Positions 1 through 7,710 of a DNA stretch of 56,603 nt are shown here, piece after piece. The DNA comes from JAMOQA01 sp964420365 (GTDB taxonomy: Bacteria; Acidobacteriota; Polarisedimenticolia; J045), in contig CAYQTA010000016.1 in the NCBI GenBank assembly GCA_964420365.1, forward strand, positions 1 through 56,603, in the 5' to 3' direction. The position numbers were made by a program, and so were the translations under genes. The notes below the pieces were generated by a model. It was not told the origin of the DNA and ran no database searches. It was given only the letters and a program-made list of their open reading frames with translations. Within the stretch, counting starts at the first letter, position 1. Each line of letters begins with the position of its first letter.

Positions 1-1
1 G

Positions 2-106
2 TCCGCGTACGAGCCGTACTCCTGGGGCGGTGACACCGGCGAGTCCGAGCCGGTCGCCCGCGACCGCGCCCGGGCCCGCATCCGGATGCACGTCCTCGAC
101 CCCTGA
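2..106 (+). CDS. C-terminal fragment of an unidentified protein
   Basis: The window opens inside a gene. Reading from base 2 gives 34 codons ending in TGA at 104-106, with a plausible charged tail (…SEPVARDRARARIRMHVLDP). Codon positions are GC-rich as in the neighbouring genes, which supports it being real coding sequence. Too little remains to name a family. It points toward the minus-strand M56 gene, so the repeat array that follows lies between two convergent genes. Confidence 0.55.
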   Translation, partial: SAYEPYSWGGDTGESEPVARDRARARIRMHVLDP

Positions 107-193
107 TTCCGCGGGCCGCGCGCGGCGACGGCCTCTCCCGGTCCGCGCGCCCTGCCCGGGGAGCGGGCGGGCAGCCCCGGGGCGGTCACGACC

Positions 194-375
194 AACGTTC
201 CGGCGTCCTGCAACACCGGGCCCGACGTTCCGCCGGGTTGCAACAGGTCGTGTTGCAGATCCGGGGGAACGTGCCTCCCGAACGGCCCCGCGGTCGCATT
301 CTCAGGGAACGATGCCCGGACCTGTTGCATTTCCGGGGGAACGTCCCCCCGCTTGTCGCATTCCCGCCGAACGTT
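194..375. repeat. 31-bp-period array of 22-bp units (array 1), two direct then four inverted
   Basis: The 390-base gap between the truncated gene and the M56 gene holds six copies of a 22 bp unit of the form ACGTTCC-N8-TGCAACA. Direct copies lie at 194-215 and 224-245. Inverted copies (TGTTGCA-N9-GAACGT) lie at 251-272, 292-313, 323-344 and 354-375; those at 292 and 354 are degenerate. Starts within the inverted block are 31 bp apart (292, 323, 354), and the direct pair is 30 bp apart. Because 31 is not a multiple of three, these are not protein repeats. See the sister arrays at 15493-15713 and 36612-36772. Nothing else was recognised in 107-193 or 376-496. Confidence 0.85.
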
Positions 376-496
376 CGACTCCCCTCGGGCCCTCGCGCCG
401 CACCCCGCGGCCCGCGCGGGGCGCCCCGCGCCGCGAGGCCCGGGCGGGAGGGGGCGGCGGGGGATCGGGCGCCCGCCGCCTCCCCGCGCCCGGGGG

Positions 497-1843
497 CTAG
501 TCGTCCTTGCCGAAGTTCACGACGACGGTGAAGTAGACGGCCACCGGCTCGCCGTTCCTCGTCGCGGGCCGGTAGCGCCACCGCCGGACCGCCTCGACCG
601 CGGCCCTGCCGAAGCCGTATCCCGCCGGCGTCTCCCTGAGGACGCGGAGGTCCGAGACCGTCCCGTCGCCGCAGATCACGACCTGCAGGATGGCCTTCCC
701 CTCCACGCCTTCCTCGCGGGCCTTTTCCGGGTAGGTCGGCGGCACCCGGCTCCCGGGAACCAGCTCCGGGGCCGTGACGCCGTTGGTGCCGGGTATCTGC
801 GGGTTCTCGCAGGCTCTCCCCGTCCCGCTCCCTTCCGCCCGGGCCGGTCCGAGGACACCGGCCACGAGGGGGATCGCCACCGCCAGGACGAGCGCCGCCG
901 CGAGCGCCGCCCGCCCCCACCTGCCGTCCGCACCATGTCGTCTCATCGTCTCGATCCTCCCGCGCAGGCCGCGGGCGGTCTCCGCCATCCCGGCGAAGGC
1001 CACCGCCCGCCGCCGCGCCGTCGTTTCCTCCGCCACCCGGACCAGGGCCTCCAGGTAGCGGTTCCCGTCTCCGAGCCGGCGGAGCACCTCCCCGTCGCAG
1101 AGCAGCTCCCGCGTCTCCGCGAGGCGCGCCGCCGCCAGCCACGCGAGGGGATGAAAGAACCAGGCGCACCGGGCGACCGCCGCGAGGAGCACGACCAGCG
1201 GGTCGCGCCGGCGCACGTGAACGAACTCGTGGAGCAGCACCGGCCCGAGGATCGCGGCGGGCCAGGCCCCCGCCGCCTCCGGCAGCAGCACGACCGGCCG
1301 GAGGATGCCGAGGACCGCGGGCGCCGGGAGCCCGGCGTTCCGGCGCACCAGGAGCACCCGGGGCACCCGCCGCAGGCCCGCCCGCCGCGCCTCCGCGGCG
1401 GCCGCCGCCAGCACCCCCGGCGAGGGCTCGCGGGTACCGCGCAGGATCCGCCGATGCGCCAGCAGGAGGCGCGCACCGAGGAGGACGAGGAGCAGCGCCG
1501 CGCTCCCGGCCCACGCGAGGAGCAGCAGGGCCCCGGCACCGGGCGCCGCGGAGGCCGCCGTGGCGCCGGCCGTCACGCCGGACGCGGCGTCCGCCGGGAC
1601 GGCCCCCGGGACCGGTGCCCACCGGGCCGGGGCGGGGACCGGCACTCCCCGGAACGGCAGCAGCCAGAGCATCCGGGCGAGGGCGACGAGCCAGGCGGCC
1701 TGGCGCACCCGGGCCGGCCAACGGCGCCGGCGGGCCCACGCGTCGAACAGCAGCGCCGCCGCGAGGGCGAGGGTGACCTGGACGAGCAGGAGGCCCGCGC
1801 CGCCGGCGTGCCGGGCCGCGAGCTCCACGAGGCGCGCGGTCAC
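497..1843 (-). CDS. M56 family membrane metallopeptidase with C-terminal TonB-like domain (BlaR1/MecR1-type)
   Basis: A 448-residue membrane protein. Hydrophobic segments at the N-terminus (about 7-30, 37-60 and 95-120) precede the zinc protease motif HEFVH at residues 205-209 (LLHEFVHVRRRDP), the M56 signature. The last 80 or so residues (VPPTYPEKAREEGVEGKA… through AAVEAVRRWRYRPATRNG…) match the TonB/energy-transducer C-terminal fold instead of the penicillin-sensor domain of BlaR1. The GTG start at 1841-1843 overlaps the blaI stop (GTGA), so translation is coupled. By analogy with BlaR1 it would respond to a signal and lead to cleavage or inactivation of the neighbouring BlaI repressor. 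The signal is unknown; no beta-lactamase lies nearby. Confidence 0.85.
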   Translation of the reverse strand: MTARLVELAARHAGGAGLLLVQVTLALAAALLFDAWARRRRWPARVRQAAWLVALARMLWLLPFRGVPVPAPARWAPVPGAVPADAASGVTAGATAASAAPGAGALLLLAWAGSAALLLVLLGARLLLAHRRILRGTREPSPGVLAAAAAEARRAGLRRVPRVLLVRRNAGLPAPAVLGILRPVVLLPEAAGAWPAAILGPVLLHEFVHVRRRDPLVVLLAAVARCAWFFHPLAWLAAARLAETRELLCDGEVLRRLGDGNRYLEALVRVAEETTARRRAVAFAGMAETARGLRGRIETMRRHGADGRWGRAALAAALVLAVAIPLVAGVLGPARAEGSGTGRACENPQIPGTNGVTAPELVPGSRVPPTYPEKAREEGVEGKAILQVVICGDGTVSDLRVLRETPAGYGFGRAAVEAVRRWRYRPATRNGEPVAVYFTVVVNFGKDD

Positions 1844-2271
1844 CGGTCCTTCCTCCCGCGACGGCCCGGGCCGCCGCGCCGGCCCCGTTCCTTCCGCTCG
1901 ACGAGGCGCCGCAGGGCGGCGAGCTCTTCCTCGGAGAGGTCCTCGTCGACCAGGTGGGCGAAGAGCGGCTCGAGGGAACCGCCGAGCACCTGCCCGAGGA
2001 ACTCGCGGATCGCCGGGCCGATCGCCCGGGCCCGGGAGACCGCCGGCGCGTAGACCCGCACCGGCCCGACCCGGCTCACCCGGAGCCAGCCCTTGTCCGC
2101 CATCCGGTCGAGCATCGTCTTGGTCGTGCGGTAGTCCCGGCGCGCCCCCTCCTCGGACGCCTCGTGGACCTCCCGGGCGGTCGCCTTCCCGAGGCGCCAG
2201 CAGACGTTCATCAGGGACCACTCGCCCCGGGAGAGGGGAACCCGTCTCGTCCTGTCGCCGGTCGCCGCCAT
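1840..2271 (-). CDS. BlaI/MecI/CopY family transcriptional repressor
   Basis: A 143-residue winged-helix repressor. The N-terminal domain (LSRGEWSLMNVCWRLGKATA, then YRTTKTMLDRMADKGWL about 50-70) is the classic Penicillinase_R DNA-binding fold. The C-terminal half (EFLGQVLGGSLEPLFAHLVDEDLSEEELAALRRLV) is the dimerisation region. The chosen ATG at 2269-2271 sits 7 bases after a perfect AGGAGGTG ribosome site, whereas an upstream ATG would fall within the operator. It is first in a two-gene operon with the M56 protease and almost certainly represses its own promoter through the palindromes at 2286-2312. The very basic C-terminal tail (RKERGRRGGPGRRGRKDR) is longer than usual. Confidence 0.9.
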   Translation of the reverse strand: MAATGDRTRRVPLSRGEWSLMNVCWRLGKATAREVHEASEEGARRDYRTTKTMLDRMADKGWLRVSRVGPVRVYAPAVSRARAIGPAIREFLGQVLGGSLEPLFAHLVDEDLSEEELAALRRLVERKERGRRGGPGRRGRKDR

Positions 2272-2285
2272 CCGTGTCACCTCCT

Positions 2286-2312
2286 GTAGTAACACTACGA
2301 CATTTGTCGTAG
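2286..2312 (-). promoter_or_regulatory. BlaI-type operator, two overlapping palindromes upstream of blaI
   Basis: An 18 bp near-perfect palindrome, CTACGACA-AA-TGTCGTAG on the minus strand, lies at 2295-2312. It has the TAC…TGT/ACA…GTA architecture of BlaI/MecI operators. A second palindrome, GTAGT-GTT-ACTAC (2286-2298), overlaps its end and abuts the ribosome site. The AT content here contrasts sharply with the surroundings. Autoregulation is inferred. Confidence 0.8.
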
Positions 2313-2570
2313 CCCCGTCAAGACGCCTCCGCCTCGCCGCTGCACGCGCCCCGCGCGGCGGCCGCCAGCCGGTACCGCTCGAGGTGCACCCGGCCGGGGC
2401 CCTCCCCGGGGGCGCCGCCGCTCGGCACCCCGGATCCGTTCCCCGGCCCCCGGGTTCCGCCTCCCGTGGATCTCCCCCGGATCCCGCGCCCGCTCCCGCG
2501 TAGCGTCCCCCGCGAACGGCGACGAGGTTCCCGCGCGGGGCGGGAACGGGATCGCCGGGAGGATTCCACG

Positions 2571-3143
2571 ATGTCGAACCGGATGCGGAACAACCTCGCG
2601 GCCGCGCTGGCGGCCCTCCTCCTCGTCTCGCTGGCGCCGCCGGCGCTCGCCGGGAACGGCCTCGATGCCTTCGTCGCGTCCCTCGAGGGTGCGTGGGCGG
2701 CCCGGGCGGTCGAGACCCCCCTGGGCGAGATGCCCTTCGCCCTCCTCTTCGAGCGTCGCCCGGATGGCTCGCTGTCGGCCCACACCCCGTGGGACGCGGA
2801 GACGTTCGTCGACGTGACCTTCACCCGGGCCGGTGACGGCCGCTGGCTTCTCGTCGAGCACGCCCGGTTGCCCGAGGCCGGCGAGCAGCAGAGGATTCTC
2901 GTGCCGGCGGGGCTCGCCGGGAGCACGCGACGCTTCGTCGACGCGGCCGACCCGGACGTGCTGGCGGTCGACCTGGCGGTCGCGGAGGAGGCGATGGAGA
3001 TCACGGTCTGGGTGAACGGCCGGCGGCACGTCCACGGCACCCTGCGGCGCCTCCCGGAGGAGGAGGTCCCGGGCCTCCGCGCACAGCTCGAGCAGATGGG
3101 GCGTCGTCCCCACCGGCCGGTGGCGCGGGAGGAGAACCGGTGA
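2571..3143 (+). CDS. Secreted protein of unknown function upstream of a LytS-type kinase
   Basis: A 190-residue protein with a clear signal peptide (MSNRMRNNLAAALAALLLVSLAPPALAG, cleavage probably after ALA near residue 27). The mature part reads like a small beta-rich protein (LGEMPFALLFERRPDGSLSAHTPW… through MEITVWVNGRRHVHGTL), with the flavour of a lipocalin-like or DUF1579-like ligand domain, but I cannot assign it. A GGGAGGA site precedes the ATG at 2571. Its stop overlaps the GTG of the following histidine kinase (GTGA), so it is translated with the two-component system and may be its periplasmic partner (inference). Confidence 0.75.
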   Translation: MSNRMRNNLAAALAALLLVSLAPPALAGNGLDAFVASLEGAWAARAVETPLGEMPFALLFERRPDGSLSAHTPWDAETFVDVTFTRAGDGRWLLVEHARLPEAGEQQRILVPAGLAGSTRRFVDAADPDVLAVDLAVAEEAMEITVWVNGRRHVHGTLRRLPEEEVPGLRAQLEQMGRRPHRPVAREENR

Positions 3144-4222
3144 CGCGCTCGAGCGCGGCCGGGACGGCGGGCGGGGGCCGCGGCTCCCGCCCGCCCCGGG
3201 CGGGCCTCCTCGCGATCGTCGGCACGCTGCTCGCGGTGGCGGCGGCGCTCGCCGTCTTCCTCGCGAGTGCCCCCGCCGCCCTCCCCCGGGCCTTCGCCTA
3301 CAGCGCCGTCGTCTCCCTGTGCGTCGGGCTGCCCGTCTGGGCCGGCTGGCGCTACCTGGTTCCCCGGATCGTCGGGGCTCGCCCGACGGCACTCACCCTC
3401 GCCCTCGCCGGCGGCGGCGTGATCGTGGTCGGGGTCGGCGCCGGGGCCCTCGCGAGCCGGTTCCTGCTCCGGGCGCTCGGGCTGCCGGTCGGGCCCGGCT
3501 TCCTCGGAACCGTGGTCCGCATCGGCCTCGTCGTCTCCGTCGCGGTCTCGGCGGTGCTGGTCGTCGCGCACCGCCTGCTGGCCGAGGCCCATGCCCGGAG
3601 CCTCGAGGCGGAGGAGGCCCGGCGCCGCGAGGTGGAGGCCAGGCTCGAGGCCCTGCGGGCGAGGACGAATCCCCACTTCCTCTTCAATGCCCTGAACACG
3701 ATCGCCGGGCTCGTCCACGAGGACCCGGAAGCGGCCGAGCAGGCCGTCGAGCAACTGGCGGCGCTGCTCCGCTTCACCCTCGAGGCCGGCCGCGCCGAGC
3801 GCGTCGCCCTCGGCGACGAGCTGGCGGTGGTCCGCCGCTACCTCGAGCTCGAGCGCGCCCGGCTGGGAGACCGCCTCCGGGCGGAGATCGACGTGGAGGA
3901 CGGCCTCGACACGCTGGCGGTGCCCCCGCTCGTGCTGCTGCCCCTCGTCGAGAACGCGGTGCGCCACGGGATCGCCCCGCGGGCCGGCGGGGGACGTGTC
4001 CGGATCGCGGCCCGGCGGGACGACGGCACCCTGGCCCTCGTCGTCGAGGACGACGGGCCGGGACCCGGAGGCTCGGCTGCCGGCGGAACCGGCACGTCCC
4101 TCGCGGACCTGCGGGCCCGCGTCACGCTGCTCGGCGGCGTACTGGAAACGGGACCGGCGGGAGAGAAGGGTTTCCGCGCCGTCGTGCGCCTGCCGGTCGA
4201 CCGGAAGGAGGACCCCCGGTGA
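3140..4222 (+). CDS. LytS/YehU-type sensor histidine kinase
   Basis: A 360-residue kinase. The N-terminal half holds four or so hydrophobic helices (about 20-45, 53-75, 80-105, 115-140), then a coiled linker (LLAEAHARSLEAEEARRREVEARLEAL). The His_kinase domain has the phosphoacceptor His179 in ARTNPHFLFNALNTIAGLV, the LytS-family motif. ATPase boxes follow: PLVENAVRHGI about 268-278 and VVEDDGPGPGG about 297. It has no large periplasmic sensor, so the signal is probably sensed in the membrane or through the secreted partner upstream. The GTG start overlaps the previous stop, and its own stop overlaps the GTG of the LytTR regulator. Confidence 0.92.
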   Translation: MTRSSAAGTAGGGRGSRPPRAGLLAIVGTLLAVAAALAVFLASAPAALPRAFAYSAVVSLCVGLPVWAGWRYLVPRIVGARPTALTLALAGGGVIVVGVGAGALASRFLLRALGLPVGPGFLGTVVRIGLVVSVAVSAVLVVAHRLLAEAHARSLEAEEARRREVEARLEALRARTNPHFLFNALNTIAGLVHEDPEAAEQAVEQLAALLRFTLEAGRAERVALGDELAVVRRYLELERARLGDRLRAEIDVEDGLDTLAVPPLVLLPLVENAVRHGIAPRAGGGRVRIAARRDDGTLALVVEDDGPGPGGSAAGGTGTSLADLRARVTLLGGVLETGPAGEKGFRAVVRLPVDRKEDPR

Positions 4223-4992
4223 CCCTGCGTGCGCTGGTGGTCGACGACGAGGCGGTGGCCCGCCGCCGCCTGCGCCGCCTGCTCGGGAAGGTCGGCGGCG
4301 TCGAGGTGGTCGGCGAGGCCCGGGACGGGAGGGAGGCGCTCGAGCGGATCGCCTCCCTCCGGCCCGACGTCGTCTTCCTCGACATCCGGATGCCGGAACT
4401 CGACGGCCTGGCCGTGGCGCGCTCGGGGAAGGACCTGCCGGCGATCGTCTTCACGACGGCCTACGACCGGCACGCGGTGGCCGCCTTCGAGGCGGCGGCG
4501 GTCGACTACCTGCTGAAGCCGGTCGAGGAGGACCGGCTGCGCGTCGCCGTCGAGCGCGTGCGGGAGCGGCTCGCGCGCAGGGTCGACCCGGCCGCGCTCG
4601 CCGCGCTGCTCGAGCGCCTGGGCAGCGGGGCGTCCCCCCCGGCGCCTGCCCGCCTCGCCGCCCGCCACGGGGGCGCGATCCACCTGCTGGACCCGCGGCG
4701 CATCACGCGCCTCGTCGCCCGGGGCGGCTACGTGGCGGCCCGCGTCGGCGGGCGGGAGTTCCTGCTCGAGGATTCCCTCGCCGCGCTCGGGGAGCGGCTC
4801 GCGCCGCTCGGTTTCGTCCGGGTGCACCGCTCCGAGCTGGTGCGCCTCGACGCGATCCGCCGGCTCCGGCGGGAGGGGGACGGCGCGATCGTCACCCTCG
4901 AGGACGGCCAGGAGGCCCGGGTGAGCCGCCGCGCCCTCCCGGACCTGGTCGCCCGCCTCGGCATCGAGCCGCCGGGCTCGTCAGGTCCCTGA
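4219..4992 (+). CDS. LytTR-family response regulator (LytR/AlgR type)
   Basis: A 257-residue regulator coupled to the kinase by a GTGA overlap. The receiver domain (1-120) has the acidic pair VVDDEA, phosphoacceptor Asp55 in VVFLDIRMPEL, and the conserved KPV (DYLLKPVEEDRL). The C-terminal LytTR DNA-binding domain (about 150-252) includes ITRLVARGGYVAARVGGREFLLEDSLAALGERL and FVRVHRSELVRLDAIRRL. Such regulators bind paired direct repeats upstream of their targets; none was identified here. The 3' end overlaps the convergent pabC by 12 bp. Confidence 0.93.
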   Translation: MTLRALVVDDEAVARRRLRRLLGKVGGVEVVGEARDGREALERIASLRPDVVFLDIRMPELDGLAVARSGKDLPAIVFTTAYDRHAVAAFEAAAVDYLLKPVEEDRLRVAVERVRERLARRVDPAALAALLERLGSGASPPAPARLAARHGGAIHLLDPRRITRLVARGGYVAARVGGREFLLEDSLAALGERLAPLGFVRVHRSELVRLDAIRRLRREGDGAIVTLEDGQEARVSRRALPDLVARLGIEPPGSSGP

Positions 4993-5739
4993 GGAACCCT
5001 CGCCCGCTCCCGGCGTGAACTCCCGGAAGGCGCGGAGCAGCGCCCGCACCTCGGGGGACCGGGGAGGCGCCGCGGGGACCAGGCCCACGCCCGTTCCCGC
5101 GAGGAGCAGCTCGGCTCCCGCCAGCTCTCCCGGGGCGACGGGACGTGTCTCGACGGGGATCCCCAGCGTCCGTGCGCGGTCGATCACGTGGCGACGCGTG
5201 ATCCCGGGAAGCCCGCCTTCCGGGACCACGAGCCGTTTCCCGGCCCACAGCAGCGGGCTCGTCCGGCTGCCGTCGACCAGGCGCCCTTCCTCGTCCATGA
5301 CCAGCGCCTCCCACGCCCCCCTTCGCCGCGCCTCCCGGAGGGCGGCGTCCCAGGGAGCCCGCGCGCCGACCTTGTGCCGCGCCAGCGGGGTGGGAACCCG
5401 GTGTCCCGTCACGATGGCGGGAAGCCCATGGCGGTGGGGATCCCTGTCCGGCGCCGGGACGGGCCGCGCCGCGAGCACCCACGTGCGCGCCGTCAGCCCG
5501 ATCCGCACGAGCAGCCCCCGGACCGGGACGGAGCCGTCCGCGAGGTGGCGCTCCACCTCGGCCCACGGGGGGGCCGCCAACCCGAACGCTTCCGCGTCCC
5601 GGGAGAGCCGCCTGGCATGGTCGCTCCACCAGCGAGGGCCGCCCGGGAGCAGCCGGACGGTCGTGAAGACGAGCACCCGCCCCGGGTCCTCCCCCGGTTC
5701 CGGCGGACGGCCGGCGACGAGCACCGTTCCCGGTCTCAT
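4981..5739 (-). CDS. pabC: 4-amino-4-deoxychorismate lyase-like class IV aminotransferase
   Basis: A 252-residue fold-type IV PLP enzyme. Lys123 (PLARHKVGARAPW) is at the expected PLP-lysine position, followed by the family segment EALVMDEEGRLVDGSRTSPLLW and the phosphate-binding part GLPGITRRHVIDRA. Its ATG overlaps the stop of the pabBA fusion (ATGA), so the two are coupled. This indicates the pathway from chorismate to p-aminobenzoate for folate: PabBA makes aminodeoxychorismate, and PabC eliminates pyruvate. A D-amino acid or branched-chain aminotransferase is possible on fold alone; the operon argues for PabC. Confidence 0.85.
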   Translation of the reverse strand: MRPGTVLVAGRPPEPGEDPGRVLVFTTVRLLPGGPRWWSDHARRLSRDAEAFGLAAPPWAEVERHLADGSVPVRGLLVRIGLTARTWVLAARPVPAPDRDPHRHGLPAIVTGHRVPTPLARHKVGARAPWDAALREARRRGAWEALVMDEEGRLVDGSRTSPLLWAGKRLVVPEGGLPGITRRHVIDRARTLGIPVETRPVAPGELAGAELLLAGTGVGLVPAAPPRSPEVRALLRAFREFTPGAGEGSSGT

Positions 5740-7643
5740 CCCGCGGCCTCCCGGCGCGCGGCCCGGGCCAGCCCGAGGAACCGCGAGAGAAGGTCCATGC
5801 CGTTCCCGGAAAGGAGGCTCTCCGGGTGGAACTGGACCCCCCAGGCGGGAAGGTCCCGGTGCCGGATCGCCATCGGGATCCCGTCGACCGTCCACGCGTC
5901 CACCTCGAGGCAGGGCGGCAGCTCCGCGAGGGCGAGGGAGTGGTAGCGGCCGAAGGAGGCGGGGTCGGGCAGGCCCGCGAAGAGCCCCCGTCCCCGGTGG
6001 CGGACGGCCGCCGCCTCGCCGTGGACGGGCCCCCCGGGGGACTCGCCGAGGCGTGCCCCCAGCACGACGCCGAGCGCCTGGTGGCCGAGGCAGATGCCGA
6101 GCAGGGGAACGCCGCGCCCCAGGAACCGGCTGACGACGCGGCACACGGGATCCCCGGGCCGGGGACGCCCGGGACCCGGCCCGACGACGACCGCGTCCCA
6201 CGTGCCGGCCGGCGGGTCCTCCTCCACGTCGACCACCCGCACCTCCGCCCCGAGGGAGACGAGGTAGTCGACGACGTTCCACGAGAACGAGTCGCGGCAC
6301 TCGACGAACAGGACCCGCACGGGGTGACGGGCGGCCGGAACGGGCGGCGCCCATGCCGCCCGGCGCTCCGGGGGCCCCGGGGGGGCGCCCCCCGCCTCGC
6401 CCCGGGACGCCGCGAGCAGCGCGGCCGCCTTGTGCAGGGTCTCCTCGTGTTCCCGCACCGGGTCCGAGTCGATGACGATCCCGGCACCGACGGGGATGGC
6501 GGAGGTGTCACCGAGCCGCCACAGGGTCCGGATCAGGATGTTGAAGTCGCCCCCGCGCGCGTTCAGCCACCCGAGGGAGCCCGTGTACGGGCCCCTCGCC
6601 GCCGGCTCCAGCTCGGCGATCGCCCGCATGACGCTCGGCTTGGGCGCCCCGGTGATCGTGCCCCCCGGGAACAGGGAGCGGAGGATCCCGTCGGGCGACG
6701 CCCCGCGCCGCCCGCGGACCTCCGAGACCAGGTGCATCACCCGGGAGTAGCGCTCGACGGTGAACGCCTCGGTGACGGTGACGCTGCCGGGTCGGCACAC
6801 CCGGGCCACGTCGTTGCGCAGCAGGTCGACGAGCATCGCGTGTTCCGCCCGCTCCTTCGGGTCGGCCAGCAGCTCCCCGGCCAGGCGCGCATCCTCGTCC
6901 GGCGTCCTTCCCCGGGGCCGGGTGCCGGCGATCGGCCGGGAGGTCACGTGCTCGTCGTCCCACGCGACGAGCCGCTCCGGGCTGCCGGAAACGACCGCCC
7001 ACGGCAGGCCACCGGGGGCCACCCCCTCGACGAGCCCGAGGAAGGGGCCGGGGTTGGCCCGCCGCAGGGCGACGTAGTAGCGCAACGGGTCGAGCGACGC
7101 CGCGGAAAACTCGAACCGGTGGGACAGGTTCACCTGGTAGACGTCCCCCGCACGGATCCTCCGCTGCACCTCGCGCACAGCGGCGAGAAACGCGTCCCGG
7201 CGCCAGGTCGCGCGGGGACTCTCCGCCGGCGAGCTTCCCCGGACGGGCAGGGGCCGGAGCCGATCCCCGGGGAGCTCGACCGGGACCCCGTCCTCGACCA
7301 CCCACCCCCTCGGGTAGAGCCGGAAGACGGCCTCGGGCATTCCCGGGACGGGATCCCGGGTCGGCAGTCCCAGGTGCCTCGCGAACTCGTAGGCGATCCA
7401 GCCGATCCAGGCGGGGAAGAAACCGCGCCCCGCCGGCGCCCGCAACCGGTCGAACAGGTCCCCCGCCCGCCCCGCGCGCCGACCGTCCTCGTAGAGGATC
7501 CCCCCGTGAACGACGAGTTCCCGGGCGGGATCGATGCCCAGGATCGACCGTCGGCCGAAGGGTACCCGCGGTCCCAGGGACTCGAGGAGCGCCGGTGCGA
7601 GGCCCGCCTCGCGGGCCGCCCCGTAGAGGCCCGGCAGGTCCAT
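5736..7643 (-). CDS. pabB: Fused aminodeoxychorismate synthase (chorismate-binding PabB followed by glutamine amidotransferase PabA)
   Basis: A 635-residue two-domain protein. Residues 1-430 are the chorismate-binding enzyme: N-terminal LLES at 19-22, then PIAGTRPRGRTPDEDARL, HLVSEVRG and FPGGTITGAPKPSVMRAIAELE. Residues about 450-635 are a class I amidotransferase with the catalytic Cys in GICLGHQALG and His/Glu in GVQFHPES. Together they convert chorismate and glutamine to aminodeoxychorismate. The order (synthase then amidotransferase) is the reverse of the PabA-PabB fusions of plants, fungi and actinobacteria and resembles TrpE-TrpG or PhzE. The motif PIAGT carries Ala where E. coli PabB has the reactive Lys. 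Both features leave anthranilate synthase activity open, but the coupled pabC favours folate. Confidence 0.85.
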   Translation of the reverse strand: MDLPGLYGAAREAGLAPALLESLGPRVPFGRRSILGIDPARELVVHGGILYEDGRRAGRAGDLFDRLRAPAGRGFFPAWIGWIAYEFARHLGLPTRDPVPGMPEAVFRLYPRGWVVEDGVPVELPGDRLRPLPVRGSSPAESPRATWRRDAFLAAVREVQRRIRAGDVYQVNLSHRFEFSAASLDPLRYYVALRRANPGPFLGLVEGVAPGGLPWAVVSGSPERLVAWDDEHVTSRPIAGTRPRGRTPDEDARLAGELLADPKERAEHAMLVDLLRNDVARVCRPGSVTVTEAFTVERYSRVMHLVSEVRGRRGASPDGILRSLFPGGTITGAPKPSVMRAIAELEPAARGPYTGSLGWLNARGGDFNILIRTLWRLGDTSAIPVGAGIVIDSDPVREHEETLHKAAALLAASRGEAGGAPPGPPERRAAWAPPVPAARHPVRVLFVECRDSFSWNVVDYLVSLGAEVRVVDVEEDPPAGTWDAVVVGPGPGRPRPGDPVCRVVSRFLGRGVPLLGICLGHQALGVVLGARLGESPGGPVHGEAAAVRHRGRGLFAGLPDPASFGRYHSLALAELPPCLEVDAWTVDGIPMAIRHRDLPAWGVQFHPESLLSGNGMDLLSRFLGLARAARREAAG

Positions 7644-7710
7644 GCTTCCTCCGGAAGGGACGGGGCGGCCGCGAGCGGCCGCCCCCGCGCGCTTCCCGGC
7701 GCGGCGCCGG

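Noticed and set aside
186..500. Small genes inside array 1
   Set aside because: Open frames exist in several phases, but the 31 bp repeat period is not a multiple of three and no ribosome sites are present.
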